Position numbers and translations under genes: made by a program | Source: Bacteroidota bacterium | Lineage (GTDB): Bacteria > Bacteroidota > Bacteroidia > NS11-12g > UBA955 | Assembly (NCBI GenBank): GCA_027490055.1 | Contig: JAIXYV010000049.1 | Coordinates: 1-35,251, forward strand | Length of the DNA: 35,251 bases | Direction of reading: 5' to 3' | Notes under the pieces: model-generated | The model's database searches: none | The model's input: only the letters and a program-made list of their open reading frames with translations | What the model was told of the DNA's origin: nothing | Shown here: positions 9,433 to 18,780 of the stretch, piece by piece | Layout: each line of letters opens with the position of its first letter | Numbering within the stretch: position 1 is the stretch's first letter

Positions 9433-10632
9433 ATGAAACACATTTCCAGAACGGTTCTTATCCTATCACTCGTTAGTTTCTTTACTGATGTAGCAAGCGA
9501 AATGCTGTATCCTGTAATGCCTATTTATCTGGGAAGTATTGGCTTTTCGGTGGTCATCATTGGGGTACTGGAAGGATTCGCTGAAGCCATTGCCGGACTG
9601 AGCAAAGGGTATTTCGGAAAGATGTCAGACATCAACGGAAAGCGTTTGCCGTTCATTCAATGGGGCTACGCTTTGAGTGCTATTTCTAAACCCATGATGG
9701 GCACCTTTGTCTTCCCGCTCTGGATTTTTCTGGCACGTACACTTGACAGATTTGGAAAAGGCATACGCACAGGTGCAAGAGATGCCATGTTATCCGACGA
9801 AACCACTAAAGAAAACAAAGCAAAAGTCTTTGGTTTCCACAGAACTATGGATACCTTTGGCGCAGTTGTCGGACCAGTATCTGCCTTGGTTTATCTGTAC
9901 TTCAGACCTGGCGATTACCGAACCCTGTTCTTCATCGCCTTTGCCCCTGGAATTCTGGCATTGCTCTCTACTGTTATCCTCAAAGAAAAAAAAAAACCCG
10001 ACCATAGCGCAACAGAGAAGGTCAAGTTAGTTGACTTTATATCTTATCTTAAAAAAGGTCCGGCGATGTATAAAAGGCTATTAATTGGCTTGTTGGTCTT
10101 TGCCCTGTTTAACAGCTCAGATGTCTTTTTATTACTGAAGGCCAAAGAATCTGGCATGGATGACACCTATGTCATTGGTATGTATATTTTATATAATCTA
10201 TCGTATGCTATACTGGCTTTGCCGATGGGAATTTTAGCAGATAAACTGGGATTAAAAACGATATTTATCACTGGCTTATTAATTTTCGCAGCGGTATATT
10301 TCTCTATGGCCATTGCCACATCTACTGCTGTTATTACAGGATTGTTTTTATTGTACGGCGCCTTTTCGGCTGCAACAGAAGGCATTTCTAAGGCATGGAT
10401 CAGTAATATTTGCGCGAAGAAAGACACTGCCACAGCCATCGGCACTTATGCAGGCATGCAGAGTATATGCACCATGTTAGCCAGCAGTATTTGCGGTGTA
10501 ATATGGTTCTATTATGGCGCTGCCGCTACATTTATCGTCACTGGCAGCATTACGGTTCTAGTGATCGTCTATTTTATGTGGCAAGTAAGGGAGCAAAGTG
10601 CTAGTGAGGCATCAGCACCATCTTCTTTTTAG
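9433..10632 (+). CDS. MFS transporter
   Basis: 12-TM pattern, LSRTVLILSLVSFFTDVASEMLYPVMPIYL-like N-terminus, RTLDRFGKGIRTGARDAM motif. Confidence 0.88.
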   Translation: MKHISRTVLILSLVSFFTDVASEMLYPVMPIYLGSIGFSVVIIGVLEGFAEAIAGLSKGYFGKMSDINGKRLPFIQWGYALSAISKPMMGTFVFPLWIFLARTLDRFGKGIRTGARDAMLSDETTKENKAKVFGFHRTMDTFGAVVGPVSALVYLYFRPGDYRTLFFIAFAPGILALLSTVILKEKKKPDHSATEKVKLVDFISYLKKGPAMYKRLLIGLLVFALFNSSDVFLLLKAKESGMDDTYVIGMYILYNLSYAILALPMGILADKLGLKTIFITGLLIFAAVYFSMAIATSTAVITGLFLLYGAFSAATEGISKAWISNICAKKDTATAIGTYAGMQSICTMLASSICGVIWFYYGAAATFIVTGSITVLVIVYFMWQVREQSASEASAPSSF

Positions 10633-12703
10633 CAATCGTCTGCCCTTCTGCAATTACTTCATACACATATACCCCTTCATTAAAATCTGTAGCATTTAAT
10701 GTAAATTCTTTTTCATCTCCAGCCGACTCTGTATGCAATACCGCCACGAGTTGTGAAATCTGGTTGTAGACATTAATAGTAAGGGCATCAGAGTTTATTC
10801 CTTTAACTAAAATAGTCGCTGAGCTGCTCACAGGATTTGGATAGTGAGAGACCGAAACATTAGACAGGGCTGAATTAATTGAAGCACCTGCATACGGCCA
10901 TATTGTTATGGTAGAGGCGCCACGACCGATGACAGAGCCCCCGGTGGCATTGCTAAGATTAATTGTAAATTGTCTTTTAGTCGTATCCCCCATATCAGCT
11001 GTTACCTGGAAAGGAAAAGACTGTACAGTGTTGTATGGCAGGAAAGAAAGCTGACCAGGCGTAAGCACAAAATCAGAGCCATCAACAGCCGTACCGTTGG
11101 TGAAACTGTAATTCACACGCACTTCTTTCGGATTAGGCTCCGATAGCGTTACGGTGATTAATCCGCTTCGCATAGAATTTTTATAACGAACGATGGTAAG
11201 ATCTTCAACACACAACTCTCCTTGAACAGAGGCAACAGCATTGGTAGAATTGCCTTCGATATTTTTAGCTACACCATTATAACCAAGGGCACCACTTGGT
11301 AAATTATTAGCAGTGCCGCCAACACCACCCATACCGCTAGCACCAAGCGTGAAGGTGTTGCCAGAATGATACACATCTGCTGAACCTATAGCCATTACAC
11401 CGATTGAAGAACCACCATTACCGCCCGAGCCAGCACCGGCATCTCCACCATTTCCGCCATCACCACCATTTCCGCCGGCACCTACTTCACTGATGCAATT
11501 GACAGCACCGCTGCCACCGACACCACCATCGCCGCCTTTACCACCATTGCCACCTCCACCACCGTCACCGGCAGTCTGTGTAAATACTTTATTATTTTCG
11601 AGATAGACCCTTGAGTCGCGCACAAAAAACGCAATAGAAGAGCCTCCACCATTACCACCTTTACCACCAAAACCTTTGCAACCTGCACCGCCGCCGCCAC
11701 CGCCGCCGTTACCAGAACCATCATTACAGAGGGTACAATGCTGACCGCCACCGCCGCCACCACCGCATCCAGAAATACCATTACTACCGTCGGTACCATC
11801 GAAGCCTTTACCGCCTTTTACCCCTGAGGCTGTGATTTCATGGATTACATTATTGGAAGAAGCAGAAACTCCCGAACTGCCATTAGTGCCATTAGAACCA
11901 TTATTACCTGCTTTACCCGGATCGCCACTCAAGCCACCGCCTCCACCAGGAGTGCCTGCAGAATTCGCTGAACCGCTAAAACCATTCTGAGTATAGACAC
12001 CACCATTACCACCTTTACCGCCAGGTGCACAAGAAGAAAATCCAGCAGCTCCACCTGCACCAGCAGTATTACCATTACACATACCAGAAGTACCATTGCC
12101 ACCATTACCACCGGCGGCACCGCCTACACCATTCGCGCCGTTTGCTCCGGCGTTTCCTTTACCAGCTCTGATAATATTATCGATGAACAGAAAAGTTCCG
12201 GTGCATGAGTCGACCCACACGGCATAGCTACTACTACCAGGACCGGTCGGATTAGATGCAATGATTTCTAAACCTTGCAAAGTCGAATTCTTGGTATTGC
12301 CCTTAGCGTAGATAACATTGCTGGTACCTTGAATAATGACTTTATTGAATTTGTTTCTGTTCCAGGTTGTAGAACTGAAATACCCATAGAAACCTATGCC
12401 ATCAAACATAATGAGAGGGGCATAAATGGTATAAGTACCAGCGGCCATGTAAATATCTTTAGAAACCGCATTCGCTTTAGCCATCGCCATGGTTAAGGAT
12501 TTAAGCGGAGCGCTTTTAGTGCCGGGATTGGCATCATTACCTGTAAGGTCGGACACAAAGACAGCATTATTGGTATCACCATCAATCCCATCACCGTTTT
12601 CATCCAGGAAATTAATATCCGGTTTATCGGTAAGGGGACAATTTTGAGCGAGAGAGCTTGAGGCAGCGAAGATTAGCAGAAGGGAAAAGTAGATTTTACG
12701 CAT
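10601..12703 (-). CDS. Secreted Gly-rich protein: DUF1565-like N-terminus, GGNGG-repeat region, Calx-beta-like domain, T9SS C-terminal sorting domain
   Basis: Signal peptide; VSDLTGNDANPGTKSAPLKSL; long (G/N/A)-rich tract; SEPNPKEVRVNYSFTNGTAVDGSDF; YPNPVSSSATI...GVYVYEV...KKKMVL. Confidence 0.85.
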   Translation of the reverse strand: MRKIYFSLLLIFAASSSLAQNCPLTDKPDINFLDENGDGIDGDTNNAVFVSDLTGNDANPGTKSAPLKSLTMAMAKANAVSKDIYMAAGTYTIYAPLIMFDGIGFYGYFSSTTWNRNKFNKVIIQGTSNVIYAKGNTKNSTLQGLEIIASNPTGPGSSSYAVWVDSCTGTFLFIDNIIRAGKGNAGANGANGVGGAAGGNGGNGTSGMCNGNTAGAGGAAGFSSCAPGGKGGNGGVYTQNGFSGSANSAGTPGGGGGLSGDPGKAGNNGSNGTNGSSGVSASSNNVIHEITASGVKGGKGFDGTDGSNGISGCGGGGGGGQHCTLCNDGSGNGGGGGGGAGCKGFGGKGGNGGGSSIAFFVRDSRVYLENNKVFTQTAGDGGGGGNGGKGGDGGVGGSGAVNCISEVGAGGNGGDGGNGGDAGAGSGGNGGSSIGVMAIGSADVYHSGNTFTLGASGMGGVGGTANNLPSGALGYNGVAKNIEGNSTNAVASVQGELCVEDLTIVRYKNSMRSGLITVTLSEPNPKEVRVNYSFTNGTAVDGSDFVLTPGQLSFLPYNTVQSFPFQVTADMGDTTKRQFTINLSNATGGSVIGRGASTITIWPYAGASINSALSNVSVSHYPNPVSSSATILVKGINSDALTINVYNQISQLVAVLHTESAGDEKEFTLNATDFNEGVYVYEVIAEGQTIAKKKMVLMPH

Positions 12704-12774
12704 AAGCTGAATTGGGTTACAAGAACAAAGGTATAGAAAACGTGAGATAAGTGTTAAAAAAAAGGCATAAAAAA

Positions 12775-12795
12775 AAGCCGGCGCAACACCGGCTT
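12775..12795 (-). terminator. Intrinsic terminator for the 12854-13102 gene
   Basis: AAGCCGG-cgcaaca-CCGGCTT; T-tract on minus strand. Confidence 0.75.
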
Positions 12796-12853
12796 AATTT
12801 TGAAAATCAACAAACGCACTATGAATATCTACACTTAATATTTTTTGACGATG

Positions 12854-13102
12854 CTAGAAGCCACTTGGCTTGCCATCCAAAAGAATGGCAGCCTCGGTAA
12901 CTTGTGCATCAATAGTCGGCTTAACGGGAGTAAAACATACCTGCTCTGTACGAGTAGAATTTACATCTGGAGAATCATTAATCATTGCTTCGCGCTCTGC
13001 AGAAAATGCAAAGAATGGAGCAAAACATAATCCTAGCAATAAAAGGAATAACAACATCGATTTGATGAATCCTTCTTTGGTTTGAGTAATTTCGTTGTTC
13101 AT
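12854..13102 (-). CDS. Small membrane-anchored/secreted hypothetical protein (82 aa)
   Basis: Hydrophobic segment MLLFLLLLGLCFAPFFAFSA; followed by a terminator. Confidence 0.5.
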   Translation of the reverse strand: MNNEITQTKEGFIKSMLLFLLLLGLCFAPFFAFSAEREAMINDSPDVNSTRTEQVCFTPVKPTIDAQVTEAAILLDGKPSGF

Positions 13103-13535
13103 ACGCTGCTTACTTTTAATTGTTTTTAACTTAGGTATTTTTACTTAGTGAGTAATAAATGTTATAATTATTTTCACTGTTTAATCAAATATACGAACGG
13201 ACTTATTGAAAAAACAGTTTGTCAAAAAAAATTTGAGATTCTCTCTTATATACAGGAAAAATATTTTACAACTTACTGATAATCAGGCAAATTAATTTTT
13301 ATGTTTTTTGCACAAAAATCACTTTTCGGGGGTTAAAATTAGGTTTTCGGGGTCAGGAACACCCAAAATTCTGCGCGGACCTATTTTCAAAACTTGTTCA
13401 ATTTTTACTCCCAGTTTTTAGACAGCGAGAAGATCATTGAAATTCGACAGAGTGTTGATTTAATGGAGTTTAGCAATTTTTTATAGTATTTATTAAAACG
13501 AAAACGGGCGATGTTAAAAATATTGTATTTTTTTC

Positions 13536-13632
13536 CAACCTTCCAGGTCGCCGACCTGGAAGGTTGTCTTTTTTCCCAAACGGCTTTCACCGCACTACGA
13601 CTATGTGTTAAGAAAAATCTGCAAAACGGATA
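13536..13632. repeat. Dispersed hairpin-tail element, copy A
   Basis: AACCTTCCAGGTC-gcc-GACCTGGAAGGTT then GTCTTTTTTCCCAAACGGCTTTC ... AAAACGGATA. Confidence 0.85.
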
Positions 13633-13637
13633 ATTTT

Positions 13638-13751
13638 CCGACCTTCCAGGTCCCCGACCTGGAAGGTCGGAAACCTGGAAGGTTGTCTTTTTTCCCAAAC
13701 GGCTTCCGCCCCACCCTGCAACACCTTCCCTCCAAAACACTAAAACGGATA
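13638..13751. repeat. Dispersed hairpin-tail element, copy B (extra half-hairpin)
   Basis: CCGACCTTCCAGGTC-ccc-GACCTGGAAGGTCGG + AAACCTGGAAGGTT, then GTCTTTTTTCCCAAACGGCTTCC ... TAAAACGGATA. Confidence 0.85.
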
Positions 13752-13912
13752 GCTGAAAACCCGCATAAACAAAGGGCAAAAATTTTAGAAATGTTAAATT
13801 GATGAATTCGAATTCAATGATCCATAGCTTATACACTACTTTTCAAATGTAAATTCTTCATTAGTGAAACAACAAGACCGAACATAAACCCATAGATGCT
13901 GAAAGCCTTATC

Positions 13913-14044
13913 ATGCCAGAAAAAACAGGCCATAAAAATCACACCCCGAAAAAACAGGCCTCGAAAAGTGCTGTAAAAAACAACTACGAAAAAACAGCCT
14001 GTAAAAAACAAGCTGCAGCGATGAAGCTCAATCAAAGAAATTAA
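13913..14044 (+). CDS. Possible 43-aa Lys-rich peptide
   Basis: Read by eye: MPEKTGHKNHTPKKQASKSAVKNNYEKTACKKQAAAMKLNQRN*; below the ORF-track cutoff; overlaps a degenerate GAAAAAACAGSCY repeat so may be spurious. Confidence 0.3.
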   Translation: MPEKTGHKNHTPKKQASKSAVKNNYEKTACKKQAAAMKLNQRN

Positions 14045-14086
14045 ATCTAAGAAAGCAGATCTGATAAACCTGACTCAATAGGAGAA

Positions 14087-15376
14087 TTAATGAACCGCGA
14101 AAATCGGATACACTGCCAGGTAAGCAAGCGCACCGGCGACATAGCCTAACAAAGCTAACCATGATATCTTTTTTAGATACCAAATGAAATCTATTTTCTC
14201 CATACCCATTACTGCAACACCCGCTGCCGACCCAATAATCAAACAACTGCCTCCGGTACCTGCTGCATAAGCTATGAACTCCCATATCTTATGATCCATC
14301 GGAAATTCAGCCAATGGGTACATCTTCATAGTCGCTGCGACAATAGGCACATTATCTACTACTGCAGACAATAAACCGATCGCAAAAGCGATCATATCCT
14401 GATTACCTATTGCTCCGTCCATCCATGCTGCAAGATCTCTTAATACGCCTGTTCCGCGTAAGACCCCTATTCCTAACAATATCCCTAAAAAGAATAAAAC
14501 ACTTGATACATCTATTCTTGAAAGGGCATGAATCGCACTGTATGGCTTCTTCTCTTCTTCTGTTTTATCAATATGTAATAACTCGGATACAACCCAAACA
14601 ACCGCTAGTCCAAGTAACATACCCAAATAAGGTGGCAAATGTGTGAAGGTTTTAAATACCGGCACAAAAATCAATGCACCAATACCAAATAACAAAATCG
14701 TTAAACTGCCTTTTACTTTCTCTTCTTTGGCTGCCTTGTCATAGTCATAAGCATCACGTTTTACTTCCCCTTTCAATTGAAAACTAATTGCAATGACAGG
14801 AATAATCAGACAAACCAATGATGGAATAATCAATGTCTTCATAATATTAACACTACTAATCTGTCCTCCTATCCACAACATGGTAGTGGTAACATCTCCT
14901 ATCGGCGACCAGGCACCACCCGCATTGGCGGCTATGACCACTATACCGACATAGTATAAACGTTGCTCTCTGTCGTGCACCAGCTTACGCAATAAAGACA
15001 CCATAACGATGGCAGTGGTTAAGTTATCCAATAAAGATGACAGAAAAAAAGTGATAAACGAAATAATCCAGAGCAATTTTCTGGCATTGGTAGTGGTAAT
15101 TCTATTGGTGATAATTTTAAATCCCTGGTGCGCATCAATCAATTCAACAATCGTCATTGCGCCCATCAGGAAAAATAAAATCTGAGCCACATCCGCTAAC
15201 TCATGATTCAATTCTGAATTGATTTCAGTTATCTGTCCGAAATCAGACATTGCCCAAATCGACCACATTAAAGACCCCAGCAATAACGCTGGTGCTGTCT
15301 TATTAACTTTTAAAGGGTGCTCGAAAGCAATGGCTAGATAACCAAGAATAAAAACGACAATTAGAAGAATTTCCAT
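14087..15376 (-). CDS. nhaD: NhaD-type Na+/H+ antiporter
   Basis: SSLLDNLTTAIVMVSLLRKL, AANAGGAWSPIGDVTTTMLWIGG, DNVPIVAATM, AGTGGSCLIIGSAAGVAVMG. Confidence 0.88.
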   Translation of the reverse strand: MEILLIVVFILGYLAIAFEHPLKVNKTAPALLLGSLMWSIWAMSDFGQITEINSELNHELADVAQILFFLMGAMTIVELIDAHQGFKIITNRITTTNARKLLWIISFITFFLSSLLDNLTTAIVMVSLLRKLVHDREQRLYYVGIVVIAANAGGAWSPIGDVTTTMLWIGGQISSVNIMKTLIIPSLVCLIIPVIAISFQLKGEVKRDAYDYDKAAKEEKVKGSLTILLFGIGALIFVPVFKTFTHLPPYLGMLLGLAVVWVVSELLHIDKTEEEKKPYSAIHALSRIDVSSVLFFLGILLGIGVLRGTGVLRDLAAWMDGAIGNQDMIAFAIGLLSAVVDNVPIVAATMKMYPLAEFPMDHKIWEFIAYAAGTGGSCLIIGSAAGVAVMGMEKIDFIWYLKKISWLALLGYVAGALAYLAVYPIFAVH

Positions 15377-15442
15377 AAGTCAAAAAATTAAGCAGCGAAT
15401 ATATTACCAATTAAGGCAATACCCTTAAAATTTGACTAAAAT

Positions 15443-15946
15443 TTAAGGGCGCTTGTAAATTGGCACTGTACTGCAGGGTTCGCCGTACATAATCGACTTA
15501 ACTACTGGCGTCAGCTTTTCTGTTAAGTGCACATATGCACTCACCGGTACCGGATGTTTACTGCAGCCTTTAATTACCACCTTTTGGTCTCTGTAATCTT
15601 CAGCATTAATGGTATCGATAGCCTGAACAAATAATTTCAATTCTAAATCTGCCAGACTTCCGAAAACGACACTCTTGGCAAGTCCACTCAGTTTATTCGC
15701 AATCAGCATATAGGCCCAGGTTGGCACTATCGCATCAGTCGAACAAAACACTGCAACATGCTGACCCGCATACTGCTTCCAGTCATGCTCTTTCAAATAG
15801 TCTCTGAACTCTTTTTCTTTTAGCATCAAGCCCATGAACAACCAGTCTTTGATGTCGAGTTGTACTTTTGGAGACGCGTCAAAATATTCTTCCAGATCAA
15901 TTGTCTGCAATCCACTCTGAGCCACTTTATTTACTATGGTATCCAT
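15443..15946 (-). CDS. DUF2480 family protein
   Basis: MDTIVNKVAQSGLQTIDLEEYF...; start trimmed from 16009 to the internal Met. Confidence 0.8.
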   Translation of the reverse strand: MDTIVNKVAQSGLQTIDLEEYFDASPKVQLDIKDWLFMGLMLKEKEFRDYLKEHDWKQYAGQHVAVFCSTDAIVPTWAYMLIANKLSGLAKSVVFGSLADLELKLFVQAIDTINAEDYRDQKVVIKGCSKHPVPVSAYVHLTEKLTPVVKSIMYGEPCSTVPIYKRP

Positions 15947-16029
15947 AATGTCTCTACAAAAATAATCAATCGTTTGTATACAGTTGATTATTTTTTTTGA
16001 TAGCATCATAAATGCCCTGAATTATTCGT

Positions 16030-16037
16030 TACTTTTG
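16030..16037 (+). promoter_or_regulatory. Bacteroidota -7 box TACTTTTG
   Basis: TAnnTTTG 16 nt before ATG 16054. Confidence 0.5.
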
Positions 16038-16053
16038 CACTTTTAGCTGTCAA

Positions 16054-17499
16054 ATGAAACCGGTTCGTGTCTTTTTGTTTTTACTTATTAGCCTGATAAC
16101 CTTATATCTGGCCTCTATCGTTTTATCTAAAACCAAAATTACTATTGGCGGAAAAGACTATACTGCCCTTCCCGACTTTAACGAAAAGTTTAATCAAAAG
16201 CCTGACTCTACAGAATATTTCGCAAATCTTAAAAAAATCGAAGAGTCAAAATCGCTTCAACAACGCAAAGCTGAAATCCTTAAAAAACCTTCGCGCTCAA
16301 CTGCCGATACTTTAGTGCTCATGCAAGTGGAAGCACTCGAGAGTCCCGCTAAATTTTATTTTGCTAACGACAATCGTCAAGTCATGGACCAGTTCTTTGA
16401 TGATCTCGAAAAGGTAAAAGCAGACAATACAGCTTTCCGCATAATCCATTACGGCGATTCGCAAATCGAAATGGACCGTATCAGCAGTTATATCCGCGAA
16501 CAACTGCAACGCACTTATGGCGGAAGTGGCATGGGACTGTTACCAGCGCTTGAAGTAACCCCTAAATACACCGTCGCTATTCAAAGCACCGGAGGCTGGA
16601 ACCGTCGCTTAACATTTGGTGGCGCTGAAAACAGAGCTAAGCATAACCGTTACGGACCAATGGCTTACTTCTGCAAAAAAGAAACAGAAGTTGCCAGCGT
16701 CGTTATCACTGCCCGAGAAAACACCAGTTATAAAAACAAAGCTATTAAGTCTTGTAAAGTAATCGTTGGTGCTATCGACCGTCCATTAGAAGTTGCAATA
16801 TCTACACACGGTAAAATCGTTGACACAAAAACCATTCAGGCTTCTGCCACCGAACAATTGATTCAGTTTAATCTCGATAGCTGCAACGGCAGTGTTGGAT
16901 TAAAATTTAGTGGTGCCAATGCCGATATCCTCGGAATTTCTCTGGATGGCAACAGCGGTGTTTCTTTAGATAATATCCCGATGAGAGGTTGCTCAGGTAC
17001 CATATTCCGCAGAATTGGTGCCGATAACCTAAAAAGAACTTATCAAATGTTGGGCGTTAAAATGGTGATCCTGCAATTTGGAGGTAACTCATTGCCAGGC
17101 ATGACCAGCAAAAGCAGTGCTGATGCCTACGGTAAAAAAATATACGACGAAATCAAATTCCTTAAATCTATAGATCCGAATCTGATTGTGTTCATGATCG
17201 GTCCTGCCGACATGAGCGTAAAAGTTGGTGGCACACTTCAAACCCATCAGCAATTAGAAAATGTGAGAGATGCCCTTAAAAAAGCAACATTGGATGCTGG
17301 TGGCGTTTTCTGGGACATGTACGAAGCCATGGGTGGAAAAGGCAGTATGATCAACTGGGTGAAATCTAAACCTGCTTTAGGCTCTCCTGATTACATTCAC
17401 TTCAGTCAGAAAGGGGCCGAAAAAATCTCTACCATCTTCTATCAGTCATTGATGAAAGAATACGACATCTACAAATTAAAAAAGAAAATCAATAGCTAG
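16054..17499 (+). CDS. SGNH/GDSL hydrolase-like protein, membrane-anchored or secreted
   Basis: HYGDSQIEMDRIS (block I-like), LQFGGNS, DYIHFSQKGAE (D-x-x-H block V). Confidence 0.75.
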   Translation: MKPVRVFLFLLISLITLYLASIVLSKTKITIGGKDYTALPDFNEKFNQKPDSTEYFANLKKIEESKSLQQRKAEILKKPSRSTADTLVLMQVEALESPAKFYFANDNRQVMDQFFDDLEKVKADNTAFRIIHYGDSQIEMDRISSYIREQLQRTYGGSGMGLLPALEVTPKYTVAIQSTGGWNRRLTFGGAENRAKHNRYGPMAYFCKKETEVASVVITARENTSYKNKAIKSCKVIVGAIDRPLEVAISTHGKIVDTKTIQASATEQLIQFNLDSCNGSVGLKFSGANADILGISLDGNSGVSLDNIPMRGCSGTIFRRIGADNLKRTYQMLGVKMVILQFGGNSLPGMTSKSSADAYGKKIYDEIKFLKSIDPNLIVFMIGPADMSVKVGGTLQTHQQLENVRDALKKATLDAGGVFWDMYEAMGGKGSMINWVKSKPALGSPDYIHFSQKGAEKISTIFYQSLMKEYDIYKLKKKINS

Positions 17500-18780
17500 T
17501 TGAATCGTTTCTTTACATATCTCATTGGTTTACTAGCCATCTTTAACATAAGTACTTGTGATGCCCAGGAAGGTGCCGTTAATATCGCTCAGTACCCTTT
17601 TGTGAATTATGGCTTAAATGATGTTGAATTTTTCAGAGACAGTATCGACTTCTACGGATTCTTCCGCAAACTGGATAAACTGGTCACCACAGGAACTGGC
17701 AAAATCAATATCGTTCATTTCGGTGGCTCGCATGTGCAGGCTGATATATGGACCGGCAGAATGCGTGAAAACTTCAACCAGTTTGTCAATCAGAAACAAG
17801 CCGCCAGAGGATGGGTATACCCTTTCAAAATGGGATTCTCAAAAAACAACAATCCTGCTAATTACAGCTTCTCTTACACTGGCAAATGGGATGGTTGCAG
17901 AGCGGTCAATTCCTCTTGCAGTGGCAATATTGGCATGAATGCGCTAAAAACCACCACTTATGATTCAGCCGCTAGTTTTACCTTTTCGCTGGCGCAAACC
18001 ACGAAAACTGAATACGTCTTCGATCGCATAAAAATCTTTTACGACATCCACCACCAGAGTTACGAAATCGGACTGGATTCACCTTACTTCGCCAAACAAG
18101 TTATCACAAATAAAATTGGCGGTTATACAGAGTTTGTTTTTGAACAACCCATGAAAGAAGTTACTTTCAAACTTTTCAAATCAGATTCTCTTCAAAACAT
18201 CTTTACCATGTACGGTATGTACACCGATTTGGATGCGCCTGGCATAAACTACAACGCTATTGGCGCCAATGGTGCCTCTGTGCCAACCTACTTAAAATGT
18301 AGTTCATTGCTCGAACAACAGCTCAATGCCATTAAACCTGATCTGGTTATTTTCTCGGTGGGCATCAATGATGCTTTCGACCCAAATTTCTGTCAGAGTT
18401 GCTACGAAAACAATTACAGAGAATGGTTAAGAATTGTGAAAAAAGTTGTTCCTAATGCTGCCATCCTTTTCACGACGAATACCGATAGTTATAAGCGCGG
18501 AAGAAAAGGAAAATTCTTCCAGAACATTACCGGACTAGAAGTAAAATCAGCCATGCGCAACCTGTCATATGAATACAATACCGGCGTCTGGGACCTCTTT
18601 TCTATAATGGGAGGACTCGGCAGTATGGAGTTCTGGGTGCGCAATAAAATGGCAGCGTCAGACAGAGTGCATTTATCCGCTTCGGGTTATCGTTTAATCG
18701 GCGACCTGATGTTCAATGCCTTTATCAGAAAATACGAAGATTATTTATTAACGCCCATCGCACGAATAAAACATGATTGA
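17500..18780 (+). CDS. Second SGNH/GDSL hydrolase-like protein (TTG start)
   Basis: Signal peptide MNRFFTYLIGLLAIFNISTCDAQ starting at TTG directly after upstream TAG; FGGSHVQADIW, FSVGINDAF, DRVHLSASGY. Confidence 0.75.
   Translation: MNRFFTYLIGLLAIFNISTCDAQEGAVNIAQYPFVNYGLNDVEFFRDSIDFYGFFRKLDKLVTTGTGKINIVHFGGSHVQADIWTGRMRENFNQFVNQKQAARGWVYPFKMGFSKNNNPANYSFSYTGKWDGCRAVNSSCSGNIGMNALKTTTYDSAASFTFSLAQTTKTEYVFDRIKIFYDIHHQSYEIGLDSPYFAKQVITNKIGGYTEFVFEQPMKEVTFKLFKSDSLQNIFTMYGMYTDLDAPGINYNAIGANGASVPTYLKCSSLLEQQLNAIKPDLVIFSVGINDAFDPNFCQSCYENNYREWLRIVKKVVPNAAILFTTNTDSYKRGRKGKFFQNITGLEVKSAMRNLSYEYNTGVWDLFSIMGGLGSMEFWVRNKMAASDRVHLSASGYRLIGDLMFNAFIRKYEDYLLTPIARIKHD

Noticed and set aside
11482-12120. 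Alternative-frame minus-strand ORFs (11482..11799, 11929..12120) inside the Gly-rich gene
   Set aside because: Val/Met-rich frameshifted readings of GGN codon repeats; by-product of low complexity.
11270-12160. Repetitive CCACCGCCA-type DNA considered as a CRISPR or minisatellite array
   Set aside because: Period is codon-like (GGN) and in frame with the 700-aa protein; no fixed repeats or spacers.
13536-13751. AACCTTCCAGG repeats considered as a CRISPR array
   Set aside because: Repeats are palindromic with fixed downstream tails and dispersed copies 11 kb away; no spacer-repeat alternation and no cas genes.
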